Shown in pieces: positions 1-8,142 of a DNA stretch of 64,000 bases. Location: contig NZ_JAGIOP010000002.1 in NCBI RefSeq assembly GCF_017876775.1, positions 2,914,001 through 2,978,000 on the forward strand, written 5' to 3'. Made by a program: the position numbers and the translations under genes. A model generated the notes under the pieces. It ran no database searches and was not told where the DNA came from. It saw only the letters and a list, made by a program, of their open reading frames with translations. How positions within the stretch are numbered: position 1 is the stretch's first letter; every line of letters begins with the position of its first letter. The DNA is from Mycolicibacterium lutetiense. Lineage in GTDB: Bacteria > Actinomycetota > Actinomycetes > Mycobacteriales > Mycobacteriaceae.

Positions 1-151
1 CCGGGGTCGGGTCCTCGCTCATAGACAGGATCTCCAGCACCCGGATCCGCGCCGGGTGCGCCAACGCTTTGAACAGGTTGGCCTTGATCTCGTACAACGG
101 CCGCTCGCGACCATCCAGAACACTGCCGACCACCACAGCACCCCTACTCAC
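1..151 (-). CDS. ArsR-family transcriptional regulator, N-terminus (partial)
   Basis: The frame starts at a GTG (complement of 149-151) and runs off the left edge, so only about 50 residues are visible. The translation contains LYEIKANLFKALAHPARIRV followed by LEIL, which is the typical first helix and helix-turn-helix entry of ArsR/SmtB-type winged-helix repressors (F-K-A-L-A-H-P-x-R-I-R-V-L). A perfect 10-bp inverted repeat lies just upstream and could be its own operator. The metal- or ligand-sensing part is outside the window, so the inducer is unknown. Confidence 0.75.
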   Translation of the reverse strand, partial: MSRGAVVVGSVLDGRERPLYEIKANLFKALAHPARIRVLEILSMSEDPTP

Positions 152-154
152 GAT

Positions 155-184
155 TGATGGATTGAGGAGATTCGCAATCCATCA
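155..184. promoter_or_regulatory. Perfect inverted repeat, likely ArsR-type operator
   Basis: TGATGGATTG (155-164) and CAATCCATCA (175-184) form a perfect 10-bp dyad with a 10-nt spacer. The dyad sits 4 bp upstream of the GTG of the minus-strand ArsR gene and 24 bp before the divergent DUF5313 gene. Its position suits an autoregulatory operator controlling one or both genes. The assignment is inferred from position and symmetry only. Confidence 0.55.
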
Positions 185-207
185 TAGATGGGCGTTACTC
201 TTCGGCC

Positions 208-627
208 ATGTCCCGTGGTGACACTCAACGAACGAAGCCGGGCCCGCTGCAGTACATCGGGTATTGCTACGGCAAGCGGCTACCCGACTCGATGCGCGAT
301 TGGGTGGCCAACGACCTGGCGGGTCCAGGGGCCACGGTCCGGATGATGGCCCGCGTCGCGATCCCCGCGATCCTCGTGCTGGCGCCTATCTGGTTCATCC
401 CGATGTCGCTCTACCTGCACGCCAGCATGACCGTGCCCATCTTCATCCCGTTCGTCTACTTCTCCCACGCGCTGAACAAGATTTGGCGGCGTCACATGCT
501 CGTCAAGCACGGCCTCAACCCGGCCCTCATCGACGAGCTCTCACGCAAGAAGAATGCGCACATTCACCAGGCCTACGCCGAACGCTACGGACCCCGCTCC
601 GGCCCGCACAGCAGCGGCCACATCTGA
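208..627 (+). CDS. DUF5313 family membrane protein
   Basis: A 139-residue protein with the N-terminal pattern KPGPLQYIGYCYGKRLPDSM followed by RDWVANDLAGPGA, which I recognise as the DUF5313 family of mycobacteria. Two hydrophobic stretches (about residues 47-70 and 72-90) predict a membrane hairpin, followed by a basic cytoplasmic tail (KIWRRHMLVKHGLNP). The function is unknown. It is divergent from the ArsR-type gene and shares its operator region, so co-regulation is possible. Confidence 0.8.
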   Translation: MSRGDTQRTKPGPLQYIGYCYGKRLPDSMRDWVANDLAGPGATVRMMARVAIPAILVLAPIWFIPMSLYLHASMTVPIFIPFVYFSHALNKIWRRHMLVKHGLNPALIDELSRKKNAHIHQAYAERYGPRSGPHSSGHI

Positions 628-756
628 GGTCGCAAAATTGCGCGGCCCGTCGCAGGCTCGGGCTGGCATCGCAACCTGTCTGGCTGACGGCCCTGGGCAT
701 GTGTGCAGGTTCAAGTTCAGTGACGTCGTGGCACGTTCGGTGTCGGCGGTGACGGA

Positions 757-981
757 GTGCACAAGGTGACGATGCGCGGGAAGGTGGCAGCGGTGGTCGC
801 GATTCGGGTTGTGGTGGCAGATGATTCGCCAGCGCGGGCAGTGCGGGCCGAGGCCCTGCGCGGTAGTGGGATGCGGCTGGTGGGAGAGACCTCCGACGGG
901 TTGGCCGCGCTCGAGCTCATCCGGGCACATCGTCGACGAATCTCGACGGTGACCATCAGCGGCATCCATAAGCACTGCTAA
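757..981 (+). pseudogene. Truncated response-regulator receiver domain remnant
   Basis: The frame encodes AIRVVVADDSPARAVRAEAL and then RGSGMRLVGETSDGLAALELIRAHR. This is the first beta strand, the Asp-Asp acidic pocket and the first two helices of a NarL/FixJ-type receiver domain. Right where the strand bearing the phosphorylated Asp should follow, the frame turns into unrelated sequence and stops. No output domain follows before the next gene. It looks like the surviving 5' end of a deleted response regulator. Expression or a residual role cannot be judged. Confidence 0.6.
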
Positions 982-1002
982 TGCACATGAAGAATCATTA
1001 GC
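977..1002. promoter_or_regulatory. Inverted repeat upstream of lysE-type gene
   Basis: GCTAATG (977-983) and CATTAGC (996-1002) are perfect inverted copies with a 12-nt spacer, centred about 50 bp upstream of the exporter start. The position fits an operator for a LysR- or ArsR-type regulator, but no regulator gene is adjacent on this side except the remnant receiver. Function is inferred from geometry. Confidence 0.35.
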
Positions 1003-1038
1003 TGTACTTGATCTCCGCGCGTCCATAGCCTCGAACGC

Positions 1039-1638
1039 ATGGCTTCACCTGTGCTCATCGGATTCCTCAGCACTATGGCGTTGATCGCCGCGATCGGCGC
1101 ACAGAACGCCTTCGTGTTGCGTCAGGGCATCCGTGGGGAGCACATCGTCGCTGTCATCGCGTTGTGCACGGTCTCCGACCTGATCCTGATCGCCGCCGGC
1201 ATCGCCGGCGTCGGCGCCCTGATCACCGCACACCCCGACGCCATGGCGGTAGCGAAGTTCGGCGGCGCGGCCTTCCTGATCGGCTATGGCGTGCTCGCCG
1301 CGCGTCGCGCGTTCCGGCCGTCGACGCTCAATCCGTCCGAGCGCACCCCGACTCGCCTGGCCGAGGTGCTGGTCACCTGCGTGGCACTGACCTGGCTGAA
1401 CCCGCATGTGTACCTCGACACCGTGGTGCTGCTCGGATCGCTGGCCAACGAACATCACGACCAGCGCTGGCTGTTCGGTGCGGGCGCGGTGGCGGCGAGT
1501 GCGGTGTGGTTCACCGGACTTGGTCTTGGAGCCCGCCGACTGGCCGGACTGTTCGCCACGCCGATGACCTGGCGCATCCTCGACGGGCTGATCGCGGTGA
1601 TGATGATCGCGCTCGGGACGAGCCTCGCGGTGTCCTGA
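1039..1638 (+). CDS. lysE: LysE/ArgO family amino-acid exporter
   Basis: A 199-residue inner-membrane protein of typical LysE length. The N-terminus carries the LysE-family signature ([20 protein letters not shown], then QGIRGEH), and [22 protein letters not shown] sequence occurs in the second half, as in arginine/lysine exporters. About five to six membrane segments are evident. It should export basic amino acids using the proton gradient. In many actinobacteria the gene is paired with a divergent lysG/argP regulator. None is present here, and only a receiver remnant and an inverted repeat lie upstream. Substrate specificity is inferred from the family. Confidence 0.85.
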   Translation: MASPVLIGFLSTMALIAAIGAQNAFVLRQGIRGEHIVAVIALCTVSDLILIAAGIAGVGALITAHPDAMAVAKFGGAAFLIGYGVLAARRAFRPSTLNPSERTPTRLAEVLVTCVALTWLNPHVYLDTVVLLGSLANEHHDQRWLFGAGAVAASAVWFTGLGLGARRLAGLFATPMTWRILDGLIAVMMIALGTSLAVS

Positions 1639-1702
1639 GCGCCGTTCGCCGGTGCCCCTCGAATCACGATTCGCCGGGGCGGGTCTCGATCCGTTTCCGG
1701 CG

Positions 1703-2650
1703 ATGAGACAGAATCAGCAGGTGAACCGTATGTTCCGGCGTGGAGTGCCCTCAGAGGTCCCCCACCCGACGGCCAATGCGCCGACGTGGTTCACCGCCGC
1801 GCTGGAACAGACGGCCGAACACTCGACAATCGATGTCGACGGCTGCGCCATCCATGTGCGGACCTGGGGCGATCCGGATAATCCGCCGCTGGTGTTCGTC
1901 CACGGGGGTGGCGCCCACTCCGGCTGGTGGGATCACATCGCCCCGTTCTTCGCCGCCACCCATCGAGTAATCGCTCCCGATCTCAGCGGGCACGGCGACA
2001 GCGGCGCCCGCACCGAATATGCCCTGTCGATCTGGGCGCGGGAGGTCCTCGCCGCATCGGAAGCCTCCGGATCCTCGGCGCGGCCCACGATCGTCGGCCA
2101 CAGCATGGGCGGCTGGGTCGGCGCCTCGGCCGCCACCCGCTACGGCGCACAGATCGACAGCATCCTGGTCATCGATTCGCCGCTGCGCGATCGCGCCCCG
2201 GAGGAGGTCCGGTTGCGCAACCGTCGCCGCGACACCGCCGGGTACTCCACCGAAGACGAGATCCTGGCCCGATTCCGGGCGGTACCGAAGCAGGATGTGA
2301 CGCTGCCCTACATCGGTCACCACATCGCCGTGCAATCCGTGCGCAAGACCGACGACGGGTGGGTGTGGAAGTTCGACCCGGACATCTTCGGCGGCCATCT
2401 CATGGACGAGACGTCCACCGACGAGGAGCTCCTGGAGAACACCTTCGCCCGAATCCCCTGCCGGGTCGGGTATTTGCGGTGCGAGGACGGGGTGGTTCCG
2501 CCCCAGATGGCCGCCCAGATCCGGTCGATGCTGCAACTACGCGGCCCGTTCGTCGAACTCGCCGAGGCCGGCCACCACCCGATGTTGGATCAACCGCTCC
2601 CACTGGTGGCGACCATCCGGACCCTGTTGGAGTTCTGGTCGATCACGTAG
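1703..2650 (+). CDS. Alpha/beta-fold hydrolase
   Basis: A single-domain alpha/beta hydrolase. The oxyanion-hole segment LVFVHGGGAHSGWWD and strand RVIAPDLSGHGDSG precede the nucleophile elbow GHSMGGW (Ser about residue 134). A late AGHHPM segment supplies the catalytic His. Family members hydrolyse esters, epoxides or C-C bonds, and the substrate cannot be read from sequence. The protein resembles the uncharacterised M. tuberculosis Rv2715 type. The start is uncertain: ATG 1703, GTG 1721 and ATG 1730 are all in frame, none has a clear Shine-Dalgarno, and leaderless initiation is possible. The further in-frame codon at 1652 lies too close to the upstream gene to be convincing. Confidence 0.8.
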   Translation: MRQNQQVNRMFRRGVPSEVPHPTANAPTWFTAALEQTAEHSTIDVDGCAIHVRTWGDPDNPPLVFVHGGGAHSGWWDHIAPFFAATHRVIAPDLSGHGDSGARTEYALSIWAREVLAASEASGSSARPTIVGHSMGGWVGASAATRYGAQIDSILVIDSPLRDRAPEEVRLRNRRRDTAGYSTEDEILARFRAVPKQDVTLPYIGHHIAVQSVRKTDDGWVWKFDPDIFGGHLMDETSTDEELLENTFARIPCRVGYLRCEDGVVPPQMAAQIRSMLQLRGPFVELAEAGHHPMLDQPLPLVATIRTLLEFWSIT

Positions 2651-2714
2651 CACCCAGCGAACCGGCAGCCGAGGTGGCTGCCACCGATCAAGTCCGACGA
2701 TGATCATGAATTAC

Positions 2715-2740
2715 AGTCATCTCAATCCCAGATGACTTTT
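2715..2740 (+). terminator. Hairpin with short T run, probable intrinsic terminator
   Basis: AGTCATCT (2715-2722) and AGATGACT (2730-2737) form a perfect 8-bp stem with a 7-nt loop, and three T residues follow directly. It lies 65 bp after the hydrolase stop and 184 bp before the topoisomerase gene, so it probably isolates the two transcripts. The rest of 2651-2923 shows no gene. Confidence 0.55.
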
Positions 2741-2923
2741 GTCAGTGCGCGGATCAGCCCGGCACAATCCCCGAGGCATCGAGTGATGATTCGGCGCCCA
2801 TTCTTTCGGCCGTGGCTGTCGGAGGCTGTCTGCCTCCCAGGGGAGAATGTTTAGGCCGCCCGCCCACAGCGAGCGGTTGGAACCGATCGCTCCGGCATCG
2901 GCCCTGGTGGGAAAGGACCAGCA

Positions 2924-4963
2924 GTGAGTTACAACGCCGCAGACATCACCGAGCTCGACGATGTCCAGCACACCCGCCTGCGGCCGGCGGTGAACCTGGG
3001 TCTCGACGTGCTCAACACGGCGTTGCGCGAACTGGTGGACAACGCGATCGAAGAGGTCGCCGATCCCAGCCACGGCGGGTCCACGGTCACCATCACCCTG
3101 CACGCCGACGGCTCGGTCAGCGTCGCCGACGACGGTCGCGGCCTGCCCGTCGACTCCGACCCCACCGGCAAGAACGGCATCGTCAAGACCCTGGGCACCG
3201 CGCGAGCCGGTGGCAAGTTCTCCGCGCACACCGACGCCACCAGCACCGGCGCCGGTCTGAACGGCATCGGCGCCGCGGCCGCGGTGTTCATCTCCGCGCG
3301 TACCGACGTGACCGTGCGCCGAGCCGGAAAGACCTACCTGCAGAGTTTCGGCGGCGGCTACCCCGGTGTGTTCGAGGGCTCCGGGGGCCAGGGGTTCGAC
3401 CCGAACGCGGAGTTCACCCGCTCGGACACCCAGAAACTGCGCGGCACCGGCAATCGCAAGCCCGACGCCCACGGCACCACGGTGCGCATCCTGTTCGACC
3501 CGACGGTGGTGCCGGACTCGACCGTCGACATCGGCGAGGTGCTGCTACGCGCCCACGCCGCGGCACGGATGTCGCCCGGTGTGCACCTGATCGTCGCCGA
3601 CGAGGGCTGGCCCGGCACGGAGATTCCAGCGGTCCTGCTCGAACAGTTCAACGGCCCGTGGGGTACCGACACCCTGCTGGATCTGATGTGCACCACCACA
3701 GGCAACCCGGCACCCGGCGTGCGTGCCGTCGTGGAGGGCCGCGGTGAGTACACCACCGGCCGCGGCCCGACCCCGTTCCGCTGGTCGCTGACCGCGGGTC
3801 CGGCCGAGCCGGCCACCGTGGCCGCGTTCTGCAACACCGTGCGTACCCCGAACGGCGGCTCGCACCTCACGGCCGCGATGAAGGGACTGTCCGAGGCCCT
3901 GGCCGATCGTGCCTCCCGCATCCGCGACCTCGGTCTGGCCAAGGGCGAGGACGGCCCGGAACCACAGGACTTCGTCGCTGTCACCGCCCTGGCCGTGGAC
4001 ACCCGCGCACCGGACGTGGCCTGGGACTCACAGGCCAAGACGGCGGTGTCCTCGCGGTCGCTGAACGTGGCAATGGCCCCGGATGTCGCACGCAGCGTGA
4101 CCATCTGGGCGGCCAACCCCGCCAACAACGACGCCGTGTCGCTGTGGACGAAGCTGGCGTTGGAGTCCGCCCGGGCCCGGCGCAGCGCCGAAGGCGCGAA
4201 GGCCCGGTCCCGCGCGGCATCGAAAGCCAAGGGGCTGGGGACGAACCTGTCGTTGCCGCCGAAGCTGCTGCCCAGCCGGGAGACCGGCCGCGGCTCGGGC
4301 GCCGAATTGTTCCTGTGCGAGGGCGATTCCGCGCTGGGCACGATCAAAGCGGCGCGCGACGCCACGTTCCAGGCGGCCTTCCCGCTGAAAGGCAAGCCGC
4401 CCAACGTCTATGGGTTCGCCCTGAGCAAGGCGCGGGCCAAGGATGAATTCGACTCGATCGAACGCATCCTGGGCTGCGGCGTGCGTGATCACTGCGATCC
4501 GGAACTGTGCCGCTACGACCGGGTCCTGTTCGCCTCCGACGCCGACCCCGACGGCGGCAACATCAACTCGAGCCTGATCTCGATGTTCCTCGACTTCTAC
4601 CGGCCCCTCGTCGAGGCCGGGATGGTCTACGTGACGCTGCCGCCGCTGTTCGTGGTCAAGGACGGTCAGGAGCGGATCTACTGTCAGGACGAGTCCGAGC
4701 GTGACACCGCCGTGGCGAAATTGAAGGCCACCTCCAAACGCAAGGTGGAGGTGCAGCGCAACAAGGGTCTCGGTGAGATGGATGCCGACGATTTCTGGAA
4801 CACCGTCCTGGATCCGCAGCGCCGCACCGTGATTCGGGTAAATCTCGACGACGGTGAAGCCAAGCTGCACCACACCCTGTTCGGCGGGCCCCCGGAGGGC
4901 CGGCGCACCTGGATGGCCGACGTTGCCGCCCGCGTCGACACCGCAGCGCTCGACTTGACCTAG
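2924..4963 (+). CDS. topoN: Atypical type II topoisomerase, GyrB-like ATPase/TOPRIM subunit (TopoN-type)
   Basis: A 679-residue GyrB/ParE-like subunit. The GHKL ATPase domain shows ELVDNAIEE (about 36-44), DDGRGLPV and GAGLNGIGAAAAV. The TOPRIM domain shows LCEGDSALG, DADPDGGNI and NKGLGEMDADDFW. Several signature motifs deviate from canonical GyrB: EGDSALG for EGDSAGG, DADPDG for DADVDG, GLNGIG for GLHGVG. The GyrA-like partner follows after 16 bp. The pair matches the atypical TopoNM described in M. smegmatis, reported to introduce positive supercoils. I am less sure of the N/M subunit letters than of the identity. The GTG start follows a GAAAGGA ribosome-binding site. Confidence 0.85.
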   Translation: MSYNAADITELDDVQHTRLRPAVNLGLDVLNTALRELVDNAIEEVADPSHGGSTVTITLHADGSVSVADDGRGLPVDSDPTGKNGIVKTLGTARAGGKFSAHTDATSTGAGLNGIGAAAAVFISARTDVTVRRAGKTYLQSFGGGYPGVFEGSGGQGFDPNAEFTRSDTQKLRGTGNRKPDAHGTTVRILFDPTVVPDSTVDIGEVLLRAHAAARMSPGVHLIVADEGWPGTEIPAVLLEQFNGPWGTDTLLDLMCTTTGNPAPGVRAVVEGRGEYTTGRGPTPFRWSLTAGPAEPATVAAFCNTVRTPNGGSHLTAAMKGLSEALADRASRIRDLGLAKGEDGPEPQDFVAVTALAVDTRAPDVAWDSQAKTAVSSRSLNVAMAPDVARSVTIWAANPANNDAVSLWTKLALESARARRSAEGAKARSRAASKAKGLGTNLSLPPKLLPSRETGRGSGAELFLCEGDSALGTIKAARDATFQAAFPLKGKPPNVYGFALSKARAKDEFDSIERILGCGVRDHCDPELCRYDRVLFASDADPDGGNINSSLISMFLDFYRPLVEAGMVYVTLPPLFVVKDGQERIYCQDESERDTAVAKLKATSKRKVEVQRNKGLGEMDADDFWNTVLDPQRRTVIRVNLDDGEAKLHHTLFGGPPEGRRTWMADVAARVDTAALDLT

Positions 4964-4979
4964 GACGTAGGAAAACACT

Positions 4980-7124
4980 GTGACTGCCACCCTGGACCTC
5001 CCTGAGCAGAATCCCGACCTGGTGCTCGACCAGAGCGCCGATGACTACTGGAATCACTACCAGCTGACGTTTGCGCTCTACAGCGTCAGCGACCGCGCCA
5101 TCCCCTCAGCCTTCGACGGGCTCAAGCCGGGTCAGCGCCGCCTGCTCTACCAGATGCACGAATCGAAACTGCTGCCCGGCAACAAGCCGCAGAAGTCCTC
5201 GAAGATCTGTTCGGCGGTCACCGGTAACCTGCACCCGCACGGCGGCGCGTCGATGTACGGGGCCGCGGCGCTGATGGCCGCCGAGTTCCAGCGTGTGAAA
5301 GTCATTGACGGACAAGGTGCGTTCCCGCGGATCCAGGGTGACATTCCCGCCGCAGACCGCTACACCGAGATGCGACTGTCGGCTCCCGGTGCCGCACTGA
5401 CCGCCGAACTCGACGACCACGCCGTACCCATGGTGCAGACGTTCGACGGCGAGTGGACCGAGCCGACGATGCTGCCGGCCCAGTGGCCGGTACTGCTCTG
5501 CAACGGCGCCATGGGTATTGCCGAGGGCTGGGCCACCAAGGTGCCCGCGCACAATCCGCGTGAGGTGATGGCCGCCTGCCGGGCCCTGCTGGCCCGGCCG
5601 AACACGACCGACGACACGTTGATGAAGCTGATCCCCGGCCCCGACTGGGGCTGCGGAGCCACCGTTATCGGCACCAGCGGCCTGCGGGAGTACATCACCA
5701 CCGGCCGCGGCCTGTTCACAGTGCGCGGCACGGTGTCGGTCGAAGGCAAGAACTGCATCATCACCGAGCTGCCACCCGGCGTCGCGAGTAACACTGTGCA
5801 GGACCGGATCCGGGCAATGGTCGAGTCCGGCGAGCTGCCCGGAGTGGCCGACATGTCGGACCTGACCGACCGTCGCAACGGGCTGCGCATCGTCGTCACC
5901 GCCAAACGCGGCCACAGCGCCGAGACCATCCGCGAGCAACTGCTGGCGCTGACACCGCTGGAGTCCACGTTCGCCGCCAGCCTGGTCGCCCTCGATGAGG
6001 ACCGGGTACCGCGCTGGTGGTCGGTACGGGAACTGATCTCCGCATTCCTGCACCTGCGCGACTCGGTGGTGCTGCACCGCAGCGAGTACCGACTGGAGAA
6101 GGTCACCGCGCGCCGGCATCTGGTGGCGGGCCTGATGAAGATCCACCTCGACATCGACGCTGCTGTCGCGGTCATCAGAGGTTCCGACACCGTCGACGAT
6201 GCCCGGCAGGGCTTGCAGAAGCGGTTCGAGATCGATGAAGAGCAGGCCAATTATGTTCTGGCACTGCAGCTTCGAAGGTTGACCAAGCTCGACGTGATCG
6301 AGTTGCAGGCCGAAGCCGACAAACTCGACGCCGAGTTCGCCGAACTGACCGAACTGGTATCCAACCCCGATGCGCGCCGAAAGGTGATCGACAAGGAGCT
6401 GGTGGAGACCGCGAAACTGTTCAAGGGCCCCGAGTTCGACCGGCGCACCGTACTGGACTCCGAAGCCACCCCGACCAGTTCAGGTGCCGACGAGGATGGT
6501 CCCCGCGAGCGAAAGGTCAACACCTCCTGGCGCCTTGACGACCGCGGCGTGTTCTCCGACAGCCACGGCGACCTGCTCACCTCGGGTCTGGGCTGGGCGG
6601 TGTGGACCGACGGCCGGGTCAAGTTCACCAACGGCAACGGCTTGCCGTTCAAGATCCGCGATATCCCGGTGGCGCCGGACATCACCGGGCTGCTGCGCTC
6701 CGGGGTGATGGCGCCCGGCCATCACCTGGCGCTGGTGACGCGGCGCGGCAAGATCCTGCGCATCGACCCCGCCGCGGTGAACCCTCAGGGTGCGGCCGGC
6801 AATGGCGTGGCCGGCGTGAAGCTGGCCGGCGACGACGACACCGTGATCGCCGCGCTGCCGATCAGTTGCGCAAACGGCGAGGCCATCTTCTCGACGTCCG
6901 AAAAGAGCTGGAAGGTCACCGAAGTCGCCGATATCCCCGTCAAGGGCCGCGGCGGCGCAGGCGTCGGGTTCCACCCGTTCGTCAAGGGTGAGGACGCCCT
7001 GTTGTCGGCGGCGATCTCAGCGACCGGGTTCGTCCGCGGACGGAAAGCCGTGCGGGCCGAGAACCGCGCGAAGTCCTCGGTCAAGGGCTCGGGCAGCGAT
7101 GTGACGCCGACACCGTCAGAGTGA
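4980..7124 (+). CDS. topoM: Atypical type II topoisomerase, GyrA-like cleavage subunit (TopoM-type)
   Basis: A 714-residue GyrA/ParC-like subunit. The winged-helix region reads HPHGGASMYGAAALMAAEF and is followed by QGDIPAADRYTEMRLS, which contains the catalytic tyrosine (about Tyr128) that forms the covalent DNA link. A coiled-coil and tower region follow (about 360-480), then a beta-pinwheel-like C-terminal domain starting near WRLDDRGVFSDSHGDLLTSG. I see no canonical GyrA box (QRRGGKG), the element needed for negative supercoiling by gyrase. The GTG start is preceded by a weak AGGA. It works with the GyrB-like subunit just upstream as an A2B2 enzyme. Confidence 0.85.
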   Translation: MTATLDLPEQNPDLVLDQSADDYWNHYQLTFALYSVSDRAIPSAFDGLKPGQRRLLYQMHESKLLPGNKPQKSSKICSAVTGNLHPHGGASMYGAAALMAAEFQRVKVIDGQGAFPRIQGDIPAADRYTEMRLSAPGAALTAELDDHAVPMVQTFDGEWTEPTMLPAQWPVLLCNGAMGIAEGWATKVPAHNPREVMAACRALLARPNTTDDTLMKLIPGPDWGCGATVIGTSGLREYITTGRGLFTVRGTVSVEGKNCIITELPPGVASNTVQDRIRAMVESGELPGVADMSDLTDRRNGLRIVVTAKRGHSAETIREQLLALTPLESTFAASLVALDEDRVPRWWSVRELISAFLHLRDSVVLHRSEYRLEKVTARRHLVAGLMKIHLDIDAAVAVIRGSDTVDDARQGLQKRFEIDEEQANYVLALQLRRLTKLDVIELQAEADKLDAEFAELTELVSNPDARRKVIDKELVETAKLFKGPEFDRRTVLDSEATPTSSGADEDGPRERKVNTSWRLDDRGVFSDSHGDLLTSGLGWAVWTDGRVKFTNGNGLPFKIRDIPVAPDITGLLRSGVMAPGHHLALVTRRGKILRIDPAAVNPQGAAGNGVAGVKLAGDDDTVIAALPISCANGEAIFSTSEKSWKVTEVADIPVKGRGGAGVGFHPFVKGEDALLSAAISATGFVRGRKAVRAENRAKSSVKGSGSDVTPTPSE

Positions 7125-7171
7125 GGGCGATCTTCAAGATCACGAATGGAGTACGGCCCGCGAGGCAACAC

Positions 7172-7198
7172 TGTTAACAACAGTCACTTTGTTAACAT
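7172..7198 (+). promoter_or_regulatory. Inverted repeat overlapping a leaderless -10 element
   Basis: TGTTAAC (7172-7178) and GTTAACA (7191-7197) form a perfect 7-bp dyad with a 12-nt spacer. The right arm overlaps TAACAT (7193-7198), which fits a mycobacterial -10 box six bases before the ATG at 7205, the arrangement expected for a leaderless mRNA. A repressor bound here would block the promoter. The regulator is unknown. Confidence 0.45.
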
Positions 7199-7204
7199 CG
7201 CGAC

Positions 7205-8014
7205 ATGCAGGACTCGCCTGGGCCCAGCGGCCTGCGCCGAGCAGGTCCGGTCACCCGGCGTGACCTGCTGCGCTACGCCGCCGCCGCGTCGGCGGTCGCG
7301 GGCCTGGGCGCGGTAGCCGCTGGTATCGACCCGCCCAGGGCGGCAGCCGCCGCCCCCACGCTGATCGACTTCGCCATGCGGCAGATTCCAGCGCAGCACA
7401 TCCGGGCCGCAGGCCACTCCGGGGTGATCAACTACGTCTCGACGTCGCGCCCGGGCTCGTCCATGGGCGCCAAACCGATCACCCTGCCCTACGCCCAGTC
7501 ACTGACCGCCGCCGGATTGGTCATCGTCAGCAACTACCAGTACGGCAAGCCCGGCGGTACCGCTCCCTCGGACTTCACCCGCGGGTACGCCGGCGGCGTC
7601 GCCGACGCCCGCACCGCGTGGCAGCTCCATACCGCGGCAGGCGGTGGCCGGAGTGCACCGGTCTTCTTCAGCGTCGACGACGATATCGACCACAACACCT
7701 GGAACAACGTCGCGCTGCCGTGGTTTCGTGGAATCAATTCGGTGATCGGAGTGCAGCGCACCGGCATCTACGCGGGAATCAGACCGTGCCAGTGGGCAAT
7801 TGCCGACGGCGTTATCGGGAGGTCGGGAACGCCCGGCCGCGCGTGGGCGTGGCAGACCCGGTCCTGGTCTGGCGGTCAGGTCCACCCTGCCGCAGTGCTC
7901 TACCAACGCATCGTGAGTACCGCCTCGAATCCCGGCCCACTCGTCGGCGGACTCGAAGTCGACGTCAACGATGCCCTGGCCCAAGATGTCGGCCAGTGGA
8001 ACCTCCATCCGTAG
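7205..8014 (+). CDS. Tat-exported DUF1906 (glycoside-hydrolase-like) protein
   Basis: A 269-residue protein beginning with a twin-arginine signal (TRRDLLRYAAAASAVAGLG, then AVAAG) and an alanine-rich cleavage region near residue 45. The mature part has the DUF1906 fold: SGVINYVSTSRPGSSMGAKP near the start of the barrel, VFFSVDDDIDHN and later GIYAGIRPC. It resembles M. tuberculosis Rv2525c, a Tat substrate with a glycoside-hydrolase-like TIM barrel linked to cell-envelope homeostasis. The acidic DDDID cluster could mark the active-site strand. The substrate is unknown. The mRNA is probably leaderless. Confidence 0.85.
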   Translation: MQDSPGPSGLRRAGPVTRRDLLRYAAAASAVAGLGAVAAGIDPPRAAAAAPTLIDFAMRQIPAQHIRAAGHSGVINYVSTSRPGSSMGAKPITLPYAQSLTAAGLVIVSNYQYGKPGGTAPSDFTRGYAGGVADARTAWQLHTAAGGGRSAPVFFSVDDDIDHNTWNNVALPWFRGINSVIGVQRTGIYAGIRPCQWAIADGVIGRSGTPGRAWAWQTRSWSGGQVHPAAVLYQRIVSTASNPGPLVGGLEVDVNDALAQDVGQWNLHP

Positions 8015-8023
8015 GAGCACACA

Positions 8024-8122
8024 TCAGGCCGGGGCGAGGCGAGCCTCCCACGGCAGCGCCTGCTCGAGCTGAGCCGCCAGCTTGAGCAGCAGCGATGACG
8101 CTGGCCATGGATGCTCGGCCCA
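8024..8122 (-). pseudogene. Remnant of an amidase C-terminus
   Basis: On the minus strand a short frame ends at a TGA (complement of 8024-8026) and reads ASSLLLKLAAQLEQALPW and then EARLAPA. The LLxLAAQLEQALPW ending is typical of mycobacterial amidase-signature enzymes. No upstream amidase sequence is in frame, because the fprB stop lies directly upstream. It is most likely the 3' scar of a deleted amidase gene. The call rests on about 30 residues. Confidence 0.4.
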
Positions 8123-8142
8123 TGTCGAGGCCCGCTGTCGTC

